Assembly (NCBI RefSeq): GCF_017921895.1
Contig: NZ_JAFIDN010000005.1
Location: 1-64,000 of the forward strand
Length of the DNA: 64,000 nucleotides
Source of the DNA: Natronogracilivirga saccharolytica
GTDB lineage: Bacteria > Bacteroidota > Rhodothermia > Balneolales > Natronogracilivirgulaceae
Reading direction: 5' to 3'
Each line of letters begins with the position of its first letter. Within the stretch, counting starts at the first letter, position 1. The notes under the pieces are model-generated. The model worked only from the letters and a program-made list of their open reading frames with translations. It had not been told where the DNA came from and made no database searches. The translations under genes were made by a program, and so were the position numbers. Shown here piece by piece: positions 52,592 to 62,726 of the stretch.

Positions 52592-53794
52592 TCAGGCGGA
52601 GTCCGGCACCTGCTGGGTGATGCAGTGAATCGAACCCTGCCCCCAGACCAGGTCATTGGCCCGGATGCCGGTGACACTGCGTCCGGGAAACAGCTTGCGG
52701 AACGTCTCCAGCACCCGGTCATCATAGCGCTCATCGTACATCGGCACCAGCACGCATCCGTTGGCAATGTAAAAATTGGCATAGCTCGCAGGCACATGAG
52801 AAGAGCCGTCCACCGTAGTGCCCTGGATCCGCGTCTCCGGAAGCGGCAGCTCTATGATCCCGAACGGCTTGCCCGCCACATCGGTCGCCTGCTCCAGAAT
52901 CATGCGGTTTTCCCGAAGCACCTCATAGTTCGGATCTTCGGGATCCTCGCTCACCGAAGCCACAATCCGGCCGGGTGAAACAAAACGGGCCAGATCATCA
53001 ATATGTCCGTCGGTGTCATCTCCCCTGAGTCCCGATTTCAGCCAGATAACTTTGCTTATGCCCAGATAATCACGCAGTTTCTGTTCGATGTCTTCCCTGG
53101 ACAGATCCGGGTTGCGGTTGGGGTTCAGCAGCACGGACTCGGTCGTGAGCAGGCATCCCTCGCCGTTGACATCGACCGATCCGCCCTCCAGCACCATGCC
53201 CGGCGATGTCACCGGATACCCGAGCAGATCGGCCAGCTTTACCGGTATGGCATTGTCATCACCATAAGGCGGATACTTACCGCCCCAGGCATTGTACTCC
53301 CAGTCGAGCATGACCATTTTTTGCGGATTCGGTCCGGATGCGCTTGCCCCGGCTGGACTTCCACTGGATGCACTTTCCGCGAATGCACTCGCTGCGGTTG
53401 TACCCGTCGCCGCACTCCTTTCGGATGCAACCTCCCCGGCTGTAATCTCTTCGGCCGGCGGCGCGGAATCCGTATCCGCGAGGACCGTCATCGGGCCGTA
53501 GTCCCGTATCCACACATCATTTACCGGCAGGCGGACCATCCTCACGCGGCTCCAGTCCAATTTGCGGTTCTGGATCATGGATGCCGCGGCCTGATGCGCC
53601 TGCTCATTGGCCACAATAAGGACAACATCCTCATGGGACGTAAGCGCTTCAAGAATATCGGCATAGACATGCTCAGCGCGGTTGAGCTGCTCGCCGGGCC
53701 ATGTTTCGCGGTTGTCGGGCCAGACCATGAGGGTCATCCGGTGCGGTGCCCACTCCGGCGGCATACGGAAAGTGCTATGGGTGTTGTTGGTCAT
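52592..53794 (-). CDS. aguA: Agmatine deiminase
   Basis: A 400-residue protein of the peptidylarginine-deiminase-like family: MPPEWAPHRMTLMVWPDNRE at the start, VWIRDYGPMTVL (about 108), DDTDGHIDDLARFVSPG (catalytic His) and GQGSIHCITQQVP (catalytic Cys) at the end. It hydrolyses agmatine to N-carbamoylputrescine. An alanine/serine-rich insert (about 125-170) interrupts the fold and is encoded by short DNA repeats (near 53330-53400). Its ATG overlaps the stop of the dehydrogenase gene upstream, which suggests a polyamine-to-succinate route. Confidence 0.88.
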   Translation of the reverse strand: MTNNTHSTFRMPPEWAPHRMTLMVWPDNRETWPGEQLNRAEHVYADILEALTSHEDVVLIVANEQAHQAAASMIQNRKLDWSRVRMVRLPVNDVWIRDYGPMTVLADTDSAPPAEEITAGEVASERSAATGTTAASAFAESASSGSPAGASASGPNPQKMVMLDWEYNAWGGKYPPYGDDNAIPVKLADLLGYPVTSPGMVLEGGSVDVNGEGCLLTTESVLLNPNRNPDLSREDIEQKLRDYLGISKVIWLKSGLRGDDTDGHIDDLARFVSPGRIVASVSEDPEDPNYEVLRENRMILEQATDVAGKPFGIIELPLPETRIQGTTVDGSSHVPASYANFYIANGCVLVPMYDERYDDRVLETFRKLFPGRSVTGIRANDLVWGQGSIHCITQQVPDSA

Positions 53795-55158
53795 GCAACG
53801 TAAACGGTTTTGATGTTGGTAAATTCGCGGATGCCGGGGTAGGACAGCTCGCGTCCGTACCCGCTGGTCTTGATCCCGCCGAACGGCAGCCGCGGATCGG
53901 ATTTTACGAATTCATTGACAAAACAGCATCCGGCTTCGAGTTCTTCAGCAGCAATGCGCCGGCCCCGGGCTTCATCGCCGGTGAATACGGCCGCCCCCAG
54001 CCCGAACACCGAGTTGTTGGCCAGCGCTACCGCCTCGGATTCATCTTTGGCCGTTACAATGGCGGCAACAGGACCGAACAGTTCTTCATCAAATGCGGCC
54101 ATTCCGGGCCGAACGCCGGTCAGAACCGTAGGCGGATACCATGCTCCGCTGCGGTCGGGAACTTCCCCGCCAAGCAGGCAGCCGGCGCCCTGCCGGACCG
54201 ACCGGGTCACCTGCTCATGCAGCTCATCGCGTAAATCTTCACGGGCCATCGGGCCGAATGTCACACCATCAATCATCGGATCATCCATCACCGCCTCGCG
54301 CATGCCTTCCAGAAACCGTTCGGTGAACGCATCGGCCACCTCTTCGACTACAATGAAACGCTTGGCCGCTATACAGCTTTGTCCGCCGTTTATGAGCCGG
54401 CTGGTTACGCATGTCGATGCCGCCTGATCGAGATCGGCGTCCTCCAGAATCACATAGGGATCGCTTCCGCCAAGCTCAAGCACCGTTTTCTTGAGCATCT
54501 CGCCGGCCTTGGACGCCACGGCGCTTCCCGCGGGCGCGCTGCCGGTCAGTGTGGCCGCTTTCACCTTTTCGTGCTCCAGCAGCTTGCTCACCTGCGAGCC
54601 TTTGATGAGCAGCGTCCGGAAAGCATGTTCCGGAAACCCGGCATCGCGAAACACTTCTTCGATGGCCAGCGCCGATCCGGGTACGTTGCTGGCGTGCTTA
54701 AGCAGGCCCGTGTTGCCGGCCATCAGCGCCGGCGCCGCAAACCGGAACACCTGCCAGAAAGGAAAATTCCAGGGCATGACCGCAAGAACGACACCAATGG
54801 AATTGTATGTTATAAAGCTCCCGGATGCATCAGTTTCGATATGCTCTTCGGACAAGAATTCTTCCGCATTTTCTGCGTAATAATCGCACACCCAGGCACA
54901 TTTTTCCACCTCCGCAACGGCGGATTTCAATGTCTTGCCCATCTCCCCGGTAATCATCCGCCCGTAACGGTCCGAACGCTCGCGCAGAAGCTCCGCCGCC
55001 CGCCGCATCAGCCTGCTTCGCTCATCGAAACCGACCGTCCGCCACTCCAGCCATGCCGCATGAGTGCGGTCGAGCACCTGCATCATCACCTCATCGGACA
55101 TCACCTCATAACTTGCGGTTTTCTCACCGTTCACCGGGTTGATCACATCCATTTTCAT
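53791..55158 (-). CDS. NAD(P)-dependent succinate-semialdehyde dehydrogenase-like
   Basis: A 455-residue aldehyde dehydrogenase. MPWNFPFWQVFRFAAPALMA (about 125), LTGSAPAGSAVASKAGEMLK and ELGGSDPYVILEDADLD (catalytic Glu) precede NGGQSCIAAKRFIV (catalytic Cys). The sequence is closest to the succinate-semialdehyde dehydrogenase subfamily, which turns succinate semialdehyde into succinate. Substrate assignment is by family. It sits upstream of aguA with a four-base overlap. Agmatine to putrescine to GABA to succinate is a chemically coherent path, but the intermediate enzymes are not here. Confidence 0.85.
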   Translation of the reverse strand: MKMDVINPVNGEKTASYEVMSDEVMMQVLDRTHAAWLEWRTVGFDERSRLMRRAAELLRERSDRYGRMITGEMGKTLKSAVAEVEKCAWVCDYYAENAEEFLSEEHIETDASGSFITYNSIGVVLAVMPWNFPFWQVFRFAAPALMAGNTGLLKHASNVPGSALAIEEVFRDAGFPEHAFRTLLIKGSQVSKLLEHEKVKAATLTGSAPAGSAVASKAGEMLKKTVLELGGSDPYVILEDADLDQAASTCVTSRLINGGQSCIAAKRFIVVEEVADAFTERFLEGMREAVMDDPMIDGVTFGPMAREDLRDELHEQVTRSVRQGAGCLLGGEVPDRSGAWYPPTVLTGVRPGMAAFDEELFGPVAAIVTAKDESEAVALANNSVFGLGAAVFTGDEARGRRIAAEELEAGCCFVNEFVKSDPRLPFGGIKTSGYGRELSYPGIREFTNIKTVYVA

Positions 55159-55212
55159 AATCTTCCTCTCAGGTTTTCGTCATTTTCCCCGCTCCGTTTT
55201 CCGGCAGCAGCC

Positions 55213-55911
55213 TCACAACGCCTCAAGCATCCTCCGGAAATAATTGAGCTCGTCTTTATTGATGGTATGCCCGAGGCCTTCGTATATCTTTTTGGTCACA
55301 TCCGCCCCCAGGCGTTCAAACACTTCGGCCGATTCGTGCACCCTGTCTTCGGGAATGTGCGGATCGAAGTCGCTGCATCCCAGAAACACCGGCGTCTCTT
55401 CCATTGAACCCTGGTATTTGGCATCGTCGACAGTCTCGCCGATGAGCCCGCCGCTCAGCGCCAGAACCCCGCCATAGCGGCCCGGATTCCGCCCCGCATA
55501 CTCGAGTGACAGGCAGGCTCCCTGCGAAAAACCCGCAATCACCGTCTTTTCCCGGGGTATGCCGGCCGCGGACAGCCGCTCCAGAAGCTCCTCCACGATT
55601 TTAAGCGCCGATGTCAGTGACGGCTCGTTTTTCTCTTCGGGCTGGATGAAATGGTAGGGATACCAGGTATGATAATTGGCCTGCGGTGCCAGCCATGCCA
55701 GATCGCTGCGCACGGTATCCCGCAAGCTGCGTTCAAGGCTCAGAATACTTTCAGCCGAGGCCCCTCTTCCGTGCAGCAGGATGACTGCCGCGGCCGCATC
55801 TTCCGGCCGTCGTCCTTTCTCCAGCACCGGCTGGCCTTTATGGGGATGGTTGATATCTTCCAGTGTCATATATGTTCCGAAGTCTGTGTTCTGTTTGAAG
55901 TTTTGAAACAT
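55213..55911 (-). CDS. Phospholipase/carboxylesterase-family alpha/beta hydrolase
   Basis: A 232-residue protein with VILLHGRGASAESILSL (oxyanion region, about 42), VIAGFSQGACLSLEYAGRNP (nucleophile Ser, about 123) and VFLGCSDFDPHIPEDRV (Asp) and GLGHTINKDEL (His). This is the Abhydrolase_2 family. It lies 54 bp upstream of the dehydrogenase gene on the same strand; the substrate is unknown. Confidence 0.9.
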   Translation of the reverse strand: MFQNFKQNTDFGTYMTLEDINHPHKGQPVLEKGRRPEDAAAAVILLHGRGASAESILSLERSLRDTVRSDLAWLAPQANYHTWYPYHFIQPEEKNEPSLTSALKIVEELLERLSAAGIPREKTVIAGFSQGACLSLEYAGRNPGRYGGVLALSGGLIGETVDDAKYQGSMEETPVFLGCSDFDPHIPEDRVHESAEVFERLGADVTKKIYEGLGHTINKDELNYFRRMLEAL

Positions 55912-56152
55912 CGCCTGTCAGCTTATGATTCATCAATATATAATATCAGAATATAATATCAGACCATTAACCACACAGGCGCAAAAGGATTTTAATCACG
56001 CTTTTTCCGAATCGCAACGGTGCCGGTTTTGCCGCTATTCCGGTTAATGTTACTTTTGCTTATCATTAACACCATTCATCAGAGTGTCAATCATTAAAGC
56101 TCTATTTTCAATCTTATCGTTTCAACACTTGTCACATACCCTATCTGAAACT

Positions 56153-59137
56153 ATGAATCCAACCCGTACGCCACGACCGCTTTCTGCCGGAATGACCGGC
56201 CGCTGTTTCTCCAGTCTCTTCACCGCCGGAACAGCCGCACTGCTCATCGTCCTGATGTCGCTGATATATCCGTCCGAGGCCCGCGCAGGCAATGACCACT
56301 GGACCCCGTCCGATATTGTGTCGCAGGAATCGGCCAGCCAGTTCACTTTTTCGCCGGACGGCAACAAGGTCGCATGGGTAAAATCCCGGAACTCATCGGA
56401 AAAGGACCGGAATGTGACCGACCTGTACCTGACCCGGCTCGACCGTGAGGGCGATAACGACGAACCGTACCTCACCATCCGTCTTACCCGTTCGGAGGAA
56501 TCCGACCGCAATCCGGTATTCTCGAAGGACGGACGCAAACTCTATTTCACTTCCACCCGTGATGACGGCAACACGCTGTGGGCCCTGGACCTGCTCGGCG
56601 GCGAACCCTACGAGGTTCACGAATTTGACGAGGGCATCAGCAGCCTGCGCCAGCTGGACGACGGCACCATAACTTTCCTTTCCGAGGAGGGCGACCTGCT
56701 CATCGAACTGGAACGCAAGCAGGCCGAAGACAACACCCGCGTCATCGAAGACACCGTGACGTTCAAACCGCGCCGGCTGTTCTCCTTCGATCCCGGTTCC
56801 AAAGAGATCAACCGCCTGACCGACAATGAGCATCCCATATCCGCCTATGCTGTCTCCGGCGATGGCCGGTATGCGGTGACCGGACACCATCGCAGTCCGC
56901 ATTACGGCGCCGATGCCCAGCCGCCTCCATCCTACTACCTGCGCAACCTGGAATCCGGCAAGCGGATCCGCATCCTCAAAGGCATGCAGACGCCCGGCAG
57001 TTTTGAGTTCACCGATGACGACGACGGCATCTATTTTACGGCGGTGCACTCATCCGATCCCCGGTGGAGCGGCGCCGGTGTTTCAAAACTCTACTACCTC
57101 GACCTCCCCGGTACCGCTGAGCTGGATCAGATCTTTTCAGAACACGGCTCCGACAGCGATGACGATTTTGAAAGCCTCCCCAAAGACTCGCCTGATGAGT
57201 ATGAGTTCCTGCCGGCGGGCGAGACTCCGGACGGACCGCTGAGTGTCGTCCGGGTTCCCCTTGACTGGGACCGCGGACTGGGCTCGGGGTTCGAGGTCAC
57301 AGGGAATGACGTGCTGGCCTCGCTGGCCAATGGTCCGACACGCAAACTGGCTCATTACGAGCGGCGCGGCAACGGCGACTGGCGCAAGCGCGAAGTGGAT
57401 GCCGGCAAGCATGATGGCCGCGTTGCTGTGGCTGCACTTGCCGATGACGGTGAGCAGATGGTCTTCGTCCATTCCACCGCATCCACCATGCCGCAGTACC
57501 GGCTCGGCGAGCTGGACATCCGCCGCCGCAGCGCAAGATTATCGGAAGGCGAAGAACTGGCCAAACTCAACAGCGGACTGGCCGGCAAGCACCTGGCCGA
57601 ATCCGAAATTTTCCGCTGGACCGGGGCCGAAGACAGGGAGGTCAACGGCATCCTCTACTATCCCGAAGATTACGATCCCGACCGCCAGTATCCGCTGATG
57701 GTGGCCATTCGCGGCGGTCCCGCTGCAGTCACACTCGACTGGTGGAACATGTCCTGGGCCTACTTCCCGCACATCCTGTCGCAAAAAGAGGCGTTTGTGC
57801 TGATGCCGAATTATCACGGCTCGTCCGGACACGGACTGGAGTTTGTTGAATCCATCAAGGGCCGTTACTATGAACTGGAGCTGACCGATATCGTCAATGG
57901 AATCGAAGCCCTGGATGAAGCCGGCAAGATCGACACCGATTCGCTTGGGACGATGGGATGGTCGAACGGATCCATTCTGAGCATTGCCCTGTCGATTGAG
58001 TATCCGGATATGTTCCGCGTCATCGGCGCCGGAGCCGGAAATGTGAACTGGGTATCCGACTACGGCACCTGCCAGTTCGGTGTGCGCTTCGACCAGAGCT
58101 ACATCGGCGGGGCGCCATGGGACAGCACCGACGGCACCTTTTACAACCGCAGGTACATCGAAAAATCGCCCCTTTTCCGGATGGAGCAGGTGAAAGCGCC
58201 GACCATCATTTCGTTCGGCAGCGAAGACCGGGCCGTCCCGCGGGATCAGGGCTGGGAGCACTACCGCGCACTGCAGCAGATCGGCAAGGCACCCGTCCGG
58301 TTCCTCTGGTTCCCCGGCGAACCGCACAGCCTCGGGCAGCTGTCGCATCAGAAACGAAAGCTCGAAGAGGAGATCGACTGGTTTGACCGCTACCTTTTCG
58401 GCACCTACGAGGAGCCCAACCGCGCCTTCAAGGATGACAGCCCGCTTGCTGATATCATGAAACGCGACAGCCTGGAAAGCGATAACGGCTATTACGGCAT
58501 CCGCAACAGCGGCAAGCTCATCCCCGAAGTGGTACCGGTCGGCGATGATACCATCTCGGTGGGACGCTTTGTCGTGACCAACAAGCAGTTCCGGTCTTTT
58601 GATTCTACACACACCTTCCACCCCCTGCACGGCAATTATCCGGCCAGCGGAATTTCGCTCGATCAGGCCAGGGATTATGCCGGCTGGCTGAGCGGACACA
58701 CCGGGGATACCTACCGCCTTCCCGATGCCGGAGAAGCACAGGCCCTGCACCGGATCGCACGCCGCTCCGGAGCATCGCAAAACACCCTGAACCATCTGGC
58801 AGGTTACGACATCACCGTGGACGATGTGCGCCTGCTCCGGAACAAACTGGATAATCTGACGGCTGACCGGCTCATCCGTGAGGTCGGATCGTTTGATCCG
58901 GTTACCGCGGGCGATGCCGAGATCTACGACCTGGGCGGCAATGTGGCCGAGTGGTTCGATAATGGAGATGATGGAGATGATGCCGGCGGAAAACGGGGTG
59001 GTGATGGTGATAACGCCGGCGCTTCGCATCCCTACACCGTTTACGGATTCTCCGTGCTGGATTATGCGGACAGTCGCGACGATTCCCGTCCTGATCACAG
59101 ACTGGAGGTTACCGGGTTCCGGGTGATCCGCGAGTAG
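56153..59137 (+). CDS. S9-family peptidase fused to a formylglycine-generating-enzyme-like domain
   Basis: A 994-residue secreted protein. A signal peptide (about 20-45) leads to a WD40/DPP-IV-like beta-propeller (50-480) and a prolyl oligopeptidase catalytic domain. The triad is visible: Ser about 602 (GTMGWSNGSILS), Asp about 690 (GSEDRAVPRDQ) and His about 722 (FPGEPHSLGQ). Residues 785-992 resemble an FGE-sulfatase (SUMF1) domain: VTNKQFRSFDSTHTFHPLHG, then DLGGNVAEWFDNG and GFRVIRE at the end. A Gly/Asp-rich run breaks this domain. The ATG at 56153 begins the signal region. The fusion is unusual; whether the second domain is enzymatic or a substrate-binding module is unknown. Confidence 0.85.
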   Translation: MNPTRTPRPLSAGMTGRCFSSLFTAGTAALLIVLMSLIYPSEARAGNDHWTPSDIVSQESASQFTFSPDGNKVAWVKSRNSSEKDRNVTDLYLTRLDREGDNDEPYLTIRLTRSEESDRNPVFSKDGRKLYFTSTRDDGNTLWALDLLGGEPYEVHEFDEGISSLRQLDDGTITFLSEEGDLLIELERKQAEDNTRVIEDTVTFKPRRLFSFDPGSKEINRLTDNEHPISAYAVSGDGRYAVTGHHRSPHYGADAQPPPSYYLRNLESGKRIRILKGMQTPGSFEFTDDDDGIYFTAVHSSDPRWSGAGVSKLYYLDLPGTAELDQIFSEHGSDSDDDFESLPKDSPDEYEFLPAGETPDGPLSVVRVPLDWDRGLGSGFEVTGNDVLASLANGPTRKLAHYERRGNGDWRKREVDAGKHDGRVAVAALADDGEQMVFVHSTASTMPQYRLGELDIRRRSARLSEGEELAKLNSGLAGKHLAESEIFRWTGAEDREVNGILYYPEDYDPDRQYPLMVAIRGGPAAVTLDWWNMSWAYFPHILSQKEAFVLMPNYHGSSGHGLEFVESIKGRYYELELTDIVNGIEALDEAGKIDTDSLGTMGWSNGSILSIALSIEYPDMFRVIGAGAGNVNWVSDYGTCQFGVRFDQSYIGGAPWDSTDGTFYNRRYIEKSPLFRMEQVKAPTIISFGSEDRAVPRDQGWEHYRALQQIGKAPVRFLWFPGEPHSLGQLSHQKRKLEEEIDWFDRYLFGTYEEPNRAFKDDSPLADIMKRDSLESDNGYYGIRNSGKLIPEVVPVGDDTISVGRFVVTNKQFRSFDSTHTFHPLHGNYPASGISLDQARDYAGWLSGHTGDTYRLPDAGEAQALHRIARRSGASQNTLNHLAGYDITVDDVRLLRNKLDNLTADRLIREVGSFDPVTAGDAEIYDLGGNVAEWFDNGDDGDDAGGKRGGDGDNAGASHPYTVYGFSVLDYADSRDDSRPDHRLEVTGFRVIRE

Positions 59138-59345
59138 TGTGTTTTAACTGCGTTGACATCGCCATTTTGTTTGTTTATTTTCAGTTACTTAGGAATAAAT
59201 CAAACACAAACAAGGTCTCGCATCGGCCTCCTTTTAACTGTATCAAGATACTGCAACCGGAAGCCAGCGCCCGCTTTTTACGGTCTGAATGATCAGCATT
59301 CAGCTGATCTCCGGGTTTTTTGCGGGACCAAACTCGGGATTCAGC

Positions 59346-62300
59346 ATGCATACCTTTCTACGGAAAAAAGACCATATCCATCCAGCCACATCAGCCCTGA
59401 TAATTCTTGCCGCCGCAGGGCTTTTTTTCCTGTCTGCAGCAACAGCCGGAGCGCAGCAGCACATTCAGCCGGATGAACCGGCACCGGACTGTGACGCAAC
59501 GGTTGCAGAAGGGGAGTCTATCCAGAACGCCATTGATGCCGCATCCATTTTTGACCGGATCTGCCTGGAGGACGGTGTATATCAGGAAAGACTGTTTCTT
59601 TCTGACAGCCTTACTCTTGCCTCTGCAGACGGTGCATCTCCTGTTCTTGACGGAAACTCTGATTATGATACCGGTCTGACTATTTCCGGCAATCATGTGA
59701 CGGTGAGCGGACTGGAAATCCGGAACTTCACTGATGAAGGTATCTATGTCAGCAGAAATGAGGAAATCGTGATACGGGATAATGTCGTTGAAAACAACGG
59801 AAGCGGTATCCGTTTCAACCGCACCGACGGTGCCCTGATAACCAACAACGTGGTCAGCGAAAACGAGGAAGCCGGCATTTATCACAGTGACCTGCGCGCT
59901 ACGGGCAGCAATTTCACGGCCACCCACAACACCGTCACAGACAACGGTCAGCACGGAATTGACTTCCGCCGGTCATCCGATGTGCGCGTCGACTCCAATT
60001 ATGTCAGCGGCAACTCCCGGGGAATCCACCTTTCCGAGAACTCCGGTGTACAGGTCATCGGCAATGATGTCACCGGACGCGAAATCGGCACCGGTATCTG
60101 GTCACGGGAGCTGAACGACGTAACTATTTCGCAAAACACCGTCTCAGACCAGCAAAGCGGCATACTGGTATCTGCCGGCAGCGACAACATATTAATTGAA
60201 GATAACGACGTCACCGCCGATGATTATGACCTGACGGTATCCGCCTCAACCAATGCCACTGTGCAAAACAACAGCTTTACCACAGGCATGGTACTCAGCG
60301 GCAGGGTAAGTGATTTCGATCCGGATTATTTTCTGCAAGATATCTCCGGGAACACCATCAACGGTGCGCCCCTGGTCTATATCCGCGGGGATGAGAATAC
60401 CGACATCGATCCGGATGCTGCTCAGATTATCGCCGTGAATGTGTCCGACCTTGAAATCTCCGGATACACTTTTGATCAGGTTGCTTCAGGAATCCAGCTT
60501 GCGCACGGACAAAACGTAACCGTCACCGACATCCATGTGACGGATCATACCACCTCCACCCGCGGCGGAATCACACTGACCGAAACCTTTGACTCCAAAG
60601 TGGACAGCAGTTCGGTCACCGGCGGCGGTGAGGGCATTCTCGTTGAAGGCGGTGCACGGAATGTGATCAGTAACAACGAGGCAACCGGCAATGCAACTAT
60701 GGGAATCCTGATTGAGAATACAGGTACCGGCCATTTAGTGCAGGATAATGTTGCCACTCAGGCTGAAGAGGACGGCATTCATGTCCGCAGAAGCATGGAC
60801 AGCGTCACGGTTGCCGGGAATCATACCCACAATAACCAGCGTGACGGCATCCATGTCCGCTGGAACACCGAAAATACGACCCTGGAAGACAATATTATCG
60901 AAAACAACACGCGAAACGGTGTTTATGACGATGCTTCAAACACCGTCCTCCGTCAAAACAGTATTACCGGAAACAGTACCGGTGTCACTTCTTCCGGGGA
61001 CCTGGTTGACGCAAGAGAGAACTGGTGGGGTGCGTCTGACGGGCCGTCCGGTTTCGTCAGTGATCCCGAAACCGGCACTTCTTCTGACGGCAGCGGCGAT
61101 CAGGTTCATGCAAACATCCGGTTTGACCCCTGGCTGGAAACGGATCCGCATGGTGACGATGATGATGACCCGGACGACCCGAACGGCGAAGAAGACTTTG
61201 TGATCAGCGAATGCCGCGAGCTCAGCGAACCGGGGGAATATGAGATCAGCGGTGATCTTGAACCGGCCGAAGAGCATGATGACTGCATCACGATAACGGC
61301 CGGGGATGTTGAGATTGACGGAAACGACGCCACAATTTCAAGTTCCGGCAGCGGTACGGCCGTGCTGGCTGCCGATGCCGACAACCTTGCCGTTAAGAAT
61401 CTCACCATTCAAGAGTTCCGTTACGGCATCCAGTTTGAAAATGTCAGCGGCGTTCATATTGAAAATCTGACTGCCGAAACCATCGGCCAGGCCGGCGTCT
61501 GGCTCACCAACTCCACCGAAGGCCTGGTAACCGGCAGCAGCTTTATCGATAACCGGGATGGTGTGGTCGTCCGTGAAGGTGGCTCCGGAAACGTCATAGA
61601 AGACAATACCGCAGAGAATAACCGGCGCTACGGTTTCATATTCCGGGATACCGAAGAAAACCTCTTCCGGAACAACACAGCTGAAAATGTTGAAGACTAT
61701 GCATTCCGTGTGATCAGCGACGGTCATAACAACGTTCTTGAAGAAAACACGGCCATCGGATCCGGTGATGACAGCGAAACCGGCTTTGATATCCGCGGTG
61801 ACGGAAATGTGCTTGAGGACAATCATGCTGAAGGCAATGACCGGGAAGGGTTCCGCATTTCCGGCAGCGACAACCAGATCATTGGCAATACGGTGGCAGA
61901 CAACAACCGTGACGGTATCCGGATCGTTGACGGTACCGGAAACCTCGTCGAAAACAACGAAATATCCGGTAGTGGCAATCACGGCCTGAGGCTATGGGCA
62001 GCAAATGACAACACGCTGAAGAACAATGTTGTCACCGGCGGGGACGACAACGCTTTCAGAGCCCACGATGATGCCGAAGGCAATGAAATTTACCGGCTGC
62101 ATCTCGACAATGGTGCCATCCTGAGTACCCATCCGTTGAACTATTCGCTCGACCCGGTCCACGAAGCCCCGGAACCTTCAGATGAACTGCAGTCTCTCGG
62201 CGTTCATTTCGAGGCCATGCAGACCGGTGATGAATACAGCCTGGAGGTTTCCGTCCATTTTGATGATCTGGACATCGATTCCGGGGACCAGGAGCGGCTT

Positions 62301-62726
62301 TCTGTCCGTATTCGTGATGATGATCAGGACGCTTGGGTTTCAGCCGGCGAGGCGGACATTGACACAGAAAACGAAACCGTTACAATCACAACTGCCGAAG
62401 AGGGAGTATTCGGACTGTTTCTGGATGAAACAGGGACTCAGGCGGATCAGGACGAGCAGCCTGAACAGTTTGCACTTTCTCAGAACTACCCCAATCCTTT
62501 CAATCCCGAAACGCAGATTGCCTTTGAACTGCCGGAGCAGGCACATGTCACACTGGAGGTTTACAACTCACTCGGGGAGAAAGTCACCACACTGGTTAAC
62601 GAAACCCGTGAAGCCGGCAGGTTTGAAGTCGAATTCGATGCATCACATCTTTCAAGCGGAACCTATATCTATCGTATCCGTGCCGGTGATTTCACCAAAT
62701 CCCGAACCATGATGCTCGTCAAGTAA
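59346..62726 (+). CDS. Secreted right-handed parallel beta-helix protein with T9SS sorting domain
   Basis: A 1,126-residue protein. After the signal peptide (HPATSALIILAAAGLFFLSA), many parallel beta-helix (PbH1/NosD-like) repeats with N/D/G-rich turns (for example NNGSGIRFNRTDGALITNNV) run from about residue 60 to 560. A short Asp-rich linker (about 598-615) joins a second beta-helix (about 640-900), and then a beta-sandwich domain. Residues 1041-1126 form a T9SS type A domain (NYPNPFNPETQIAFELPEQA) ending RTMMLVK. Such proteins bind or cleave polysaccharides, but no catalytic motif is seen. The ATG at 59346 is the likely start. The stop falls in a 20-bp tandem repeat. Confidence 0.88.
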   Translation: MHTFLRKKDHIHPATSALIILAAAGLFFLSAATAGAQQHIQPDEPAPDCDATVAEGESIQNAIDAASIFDRICLEDGVYQERLFLSDSLTLASADGASPVLDGNSDYDTGLTISGNHVTVSGLEIRNFTDEGIYVSRNEEIVIRDNVVENNGSGIRFNRTDGALITNNVVSENEEAGIYHSDLRATGSNFTATHNTVTDNGQHGIDFRRSSDVRVDSNYVSGNSRGIHLSENSGVQVIGNDVTGREIGTGIWSRELNDVTISQNTVSDQQSGILVSAGSDNILIEDNDVTADDYDLTVSASTNATVQNNSFTTGMVLSGRVSDFDPDYFLQDISGNTINGAPLVYIRGDENTDIDPDAAQIIAVNVSDLEISGYTFDQVASGIQLAHGQNVTVTDIHVTDHTTSTRGGITLTETFDSKVDSSSVTGGGEGILVEGGARNVISNNEATGNATMGILIENTGTGHLVQDNVATQAEEDGIHVRRSMDSVTVAGNHTHNNQRDGIHVRWNTENTTLEDNIIENNTRNGVYDDASNTVLRQNSITGNSTGVTSSGDLVDARENWWGASDGPSGFVSDPETGTSSDGSGDQVHANIRFDPWLETDPHGDDDDDPDDPNGEEDFVISECRELSEPGEYEISGDLEPAEEHDDCITITAGDVEIDGNDATISSSGSGTAVLAADADNLAVKNLTIQEFRYGIQFENVSGVHIENLTAETIGQAGVWLTNSTEGLVTGSSFIDNRDGVVVREGGSGNVIEDNTAENNRRYGFIFRDTEENLFRNNTAENVEDYAFRVISDGHNNVLEENTAIGSGDDSETGFDIRGDGNVLEDNHAEGNDREGFRISGSDNQIIGNTVADNNRDGIRIVDGTGNLVENNEISGSGNHGLRLWAANDNTLKNNVVTGGDDNAFRAHDDAEGNEIYRLHLDNGAILSTHPLNYSLDPVHEAPEPSDELQSLGVHFEAMQTGDEYSLEVSVHFDDLDIDSGDQERLSVRIRDDDQDAWVSAGEADIDTENETVTITTAEEGVFGLFLDETGTQADQDEQPEQFALSQNYPNPFNPETQIAFELPEQAHVTLEVYNSLGEKVTTLVNETREAGRFEVEFDASHLSSGTYIYRIRAGDFTKSRTMMLVK

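Noticed and set aside
57539-59098. 519-codon minus-strand frame
   Set aside because: Antisense to the S9 peptidase gene, no motif.
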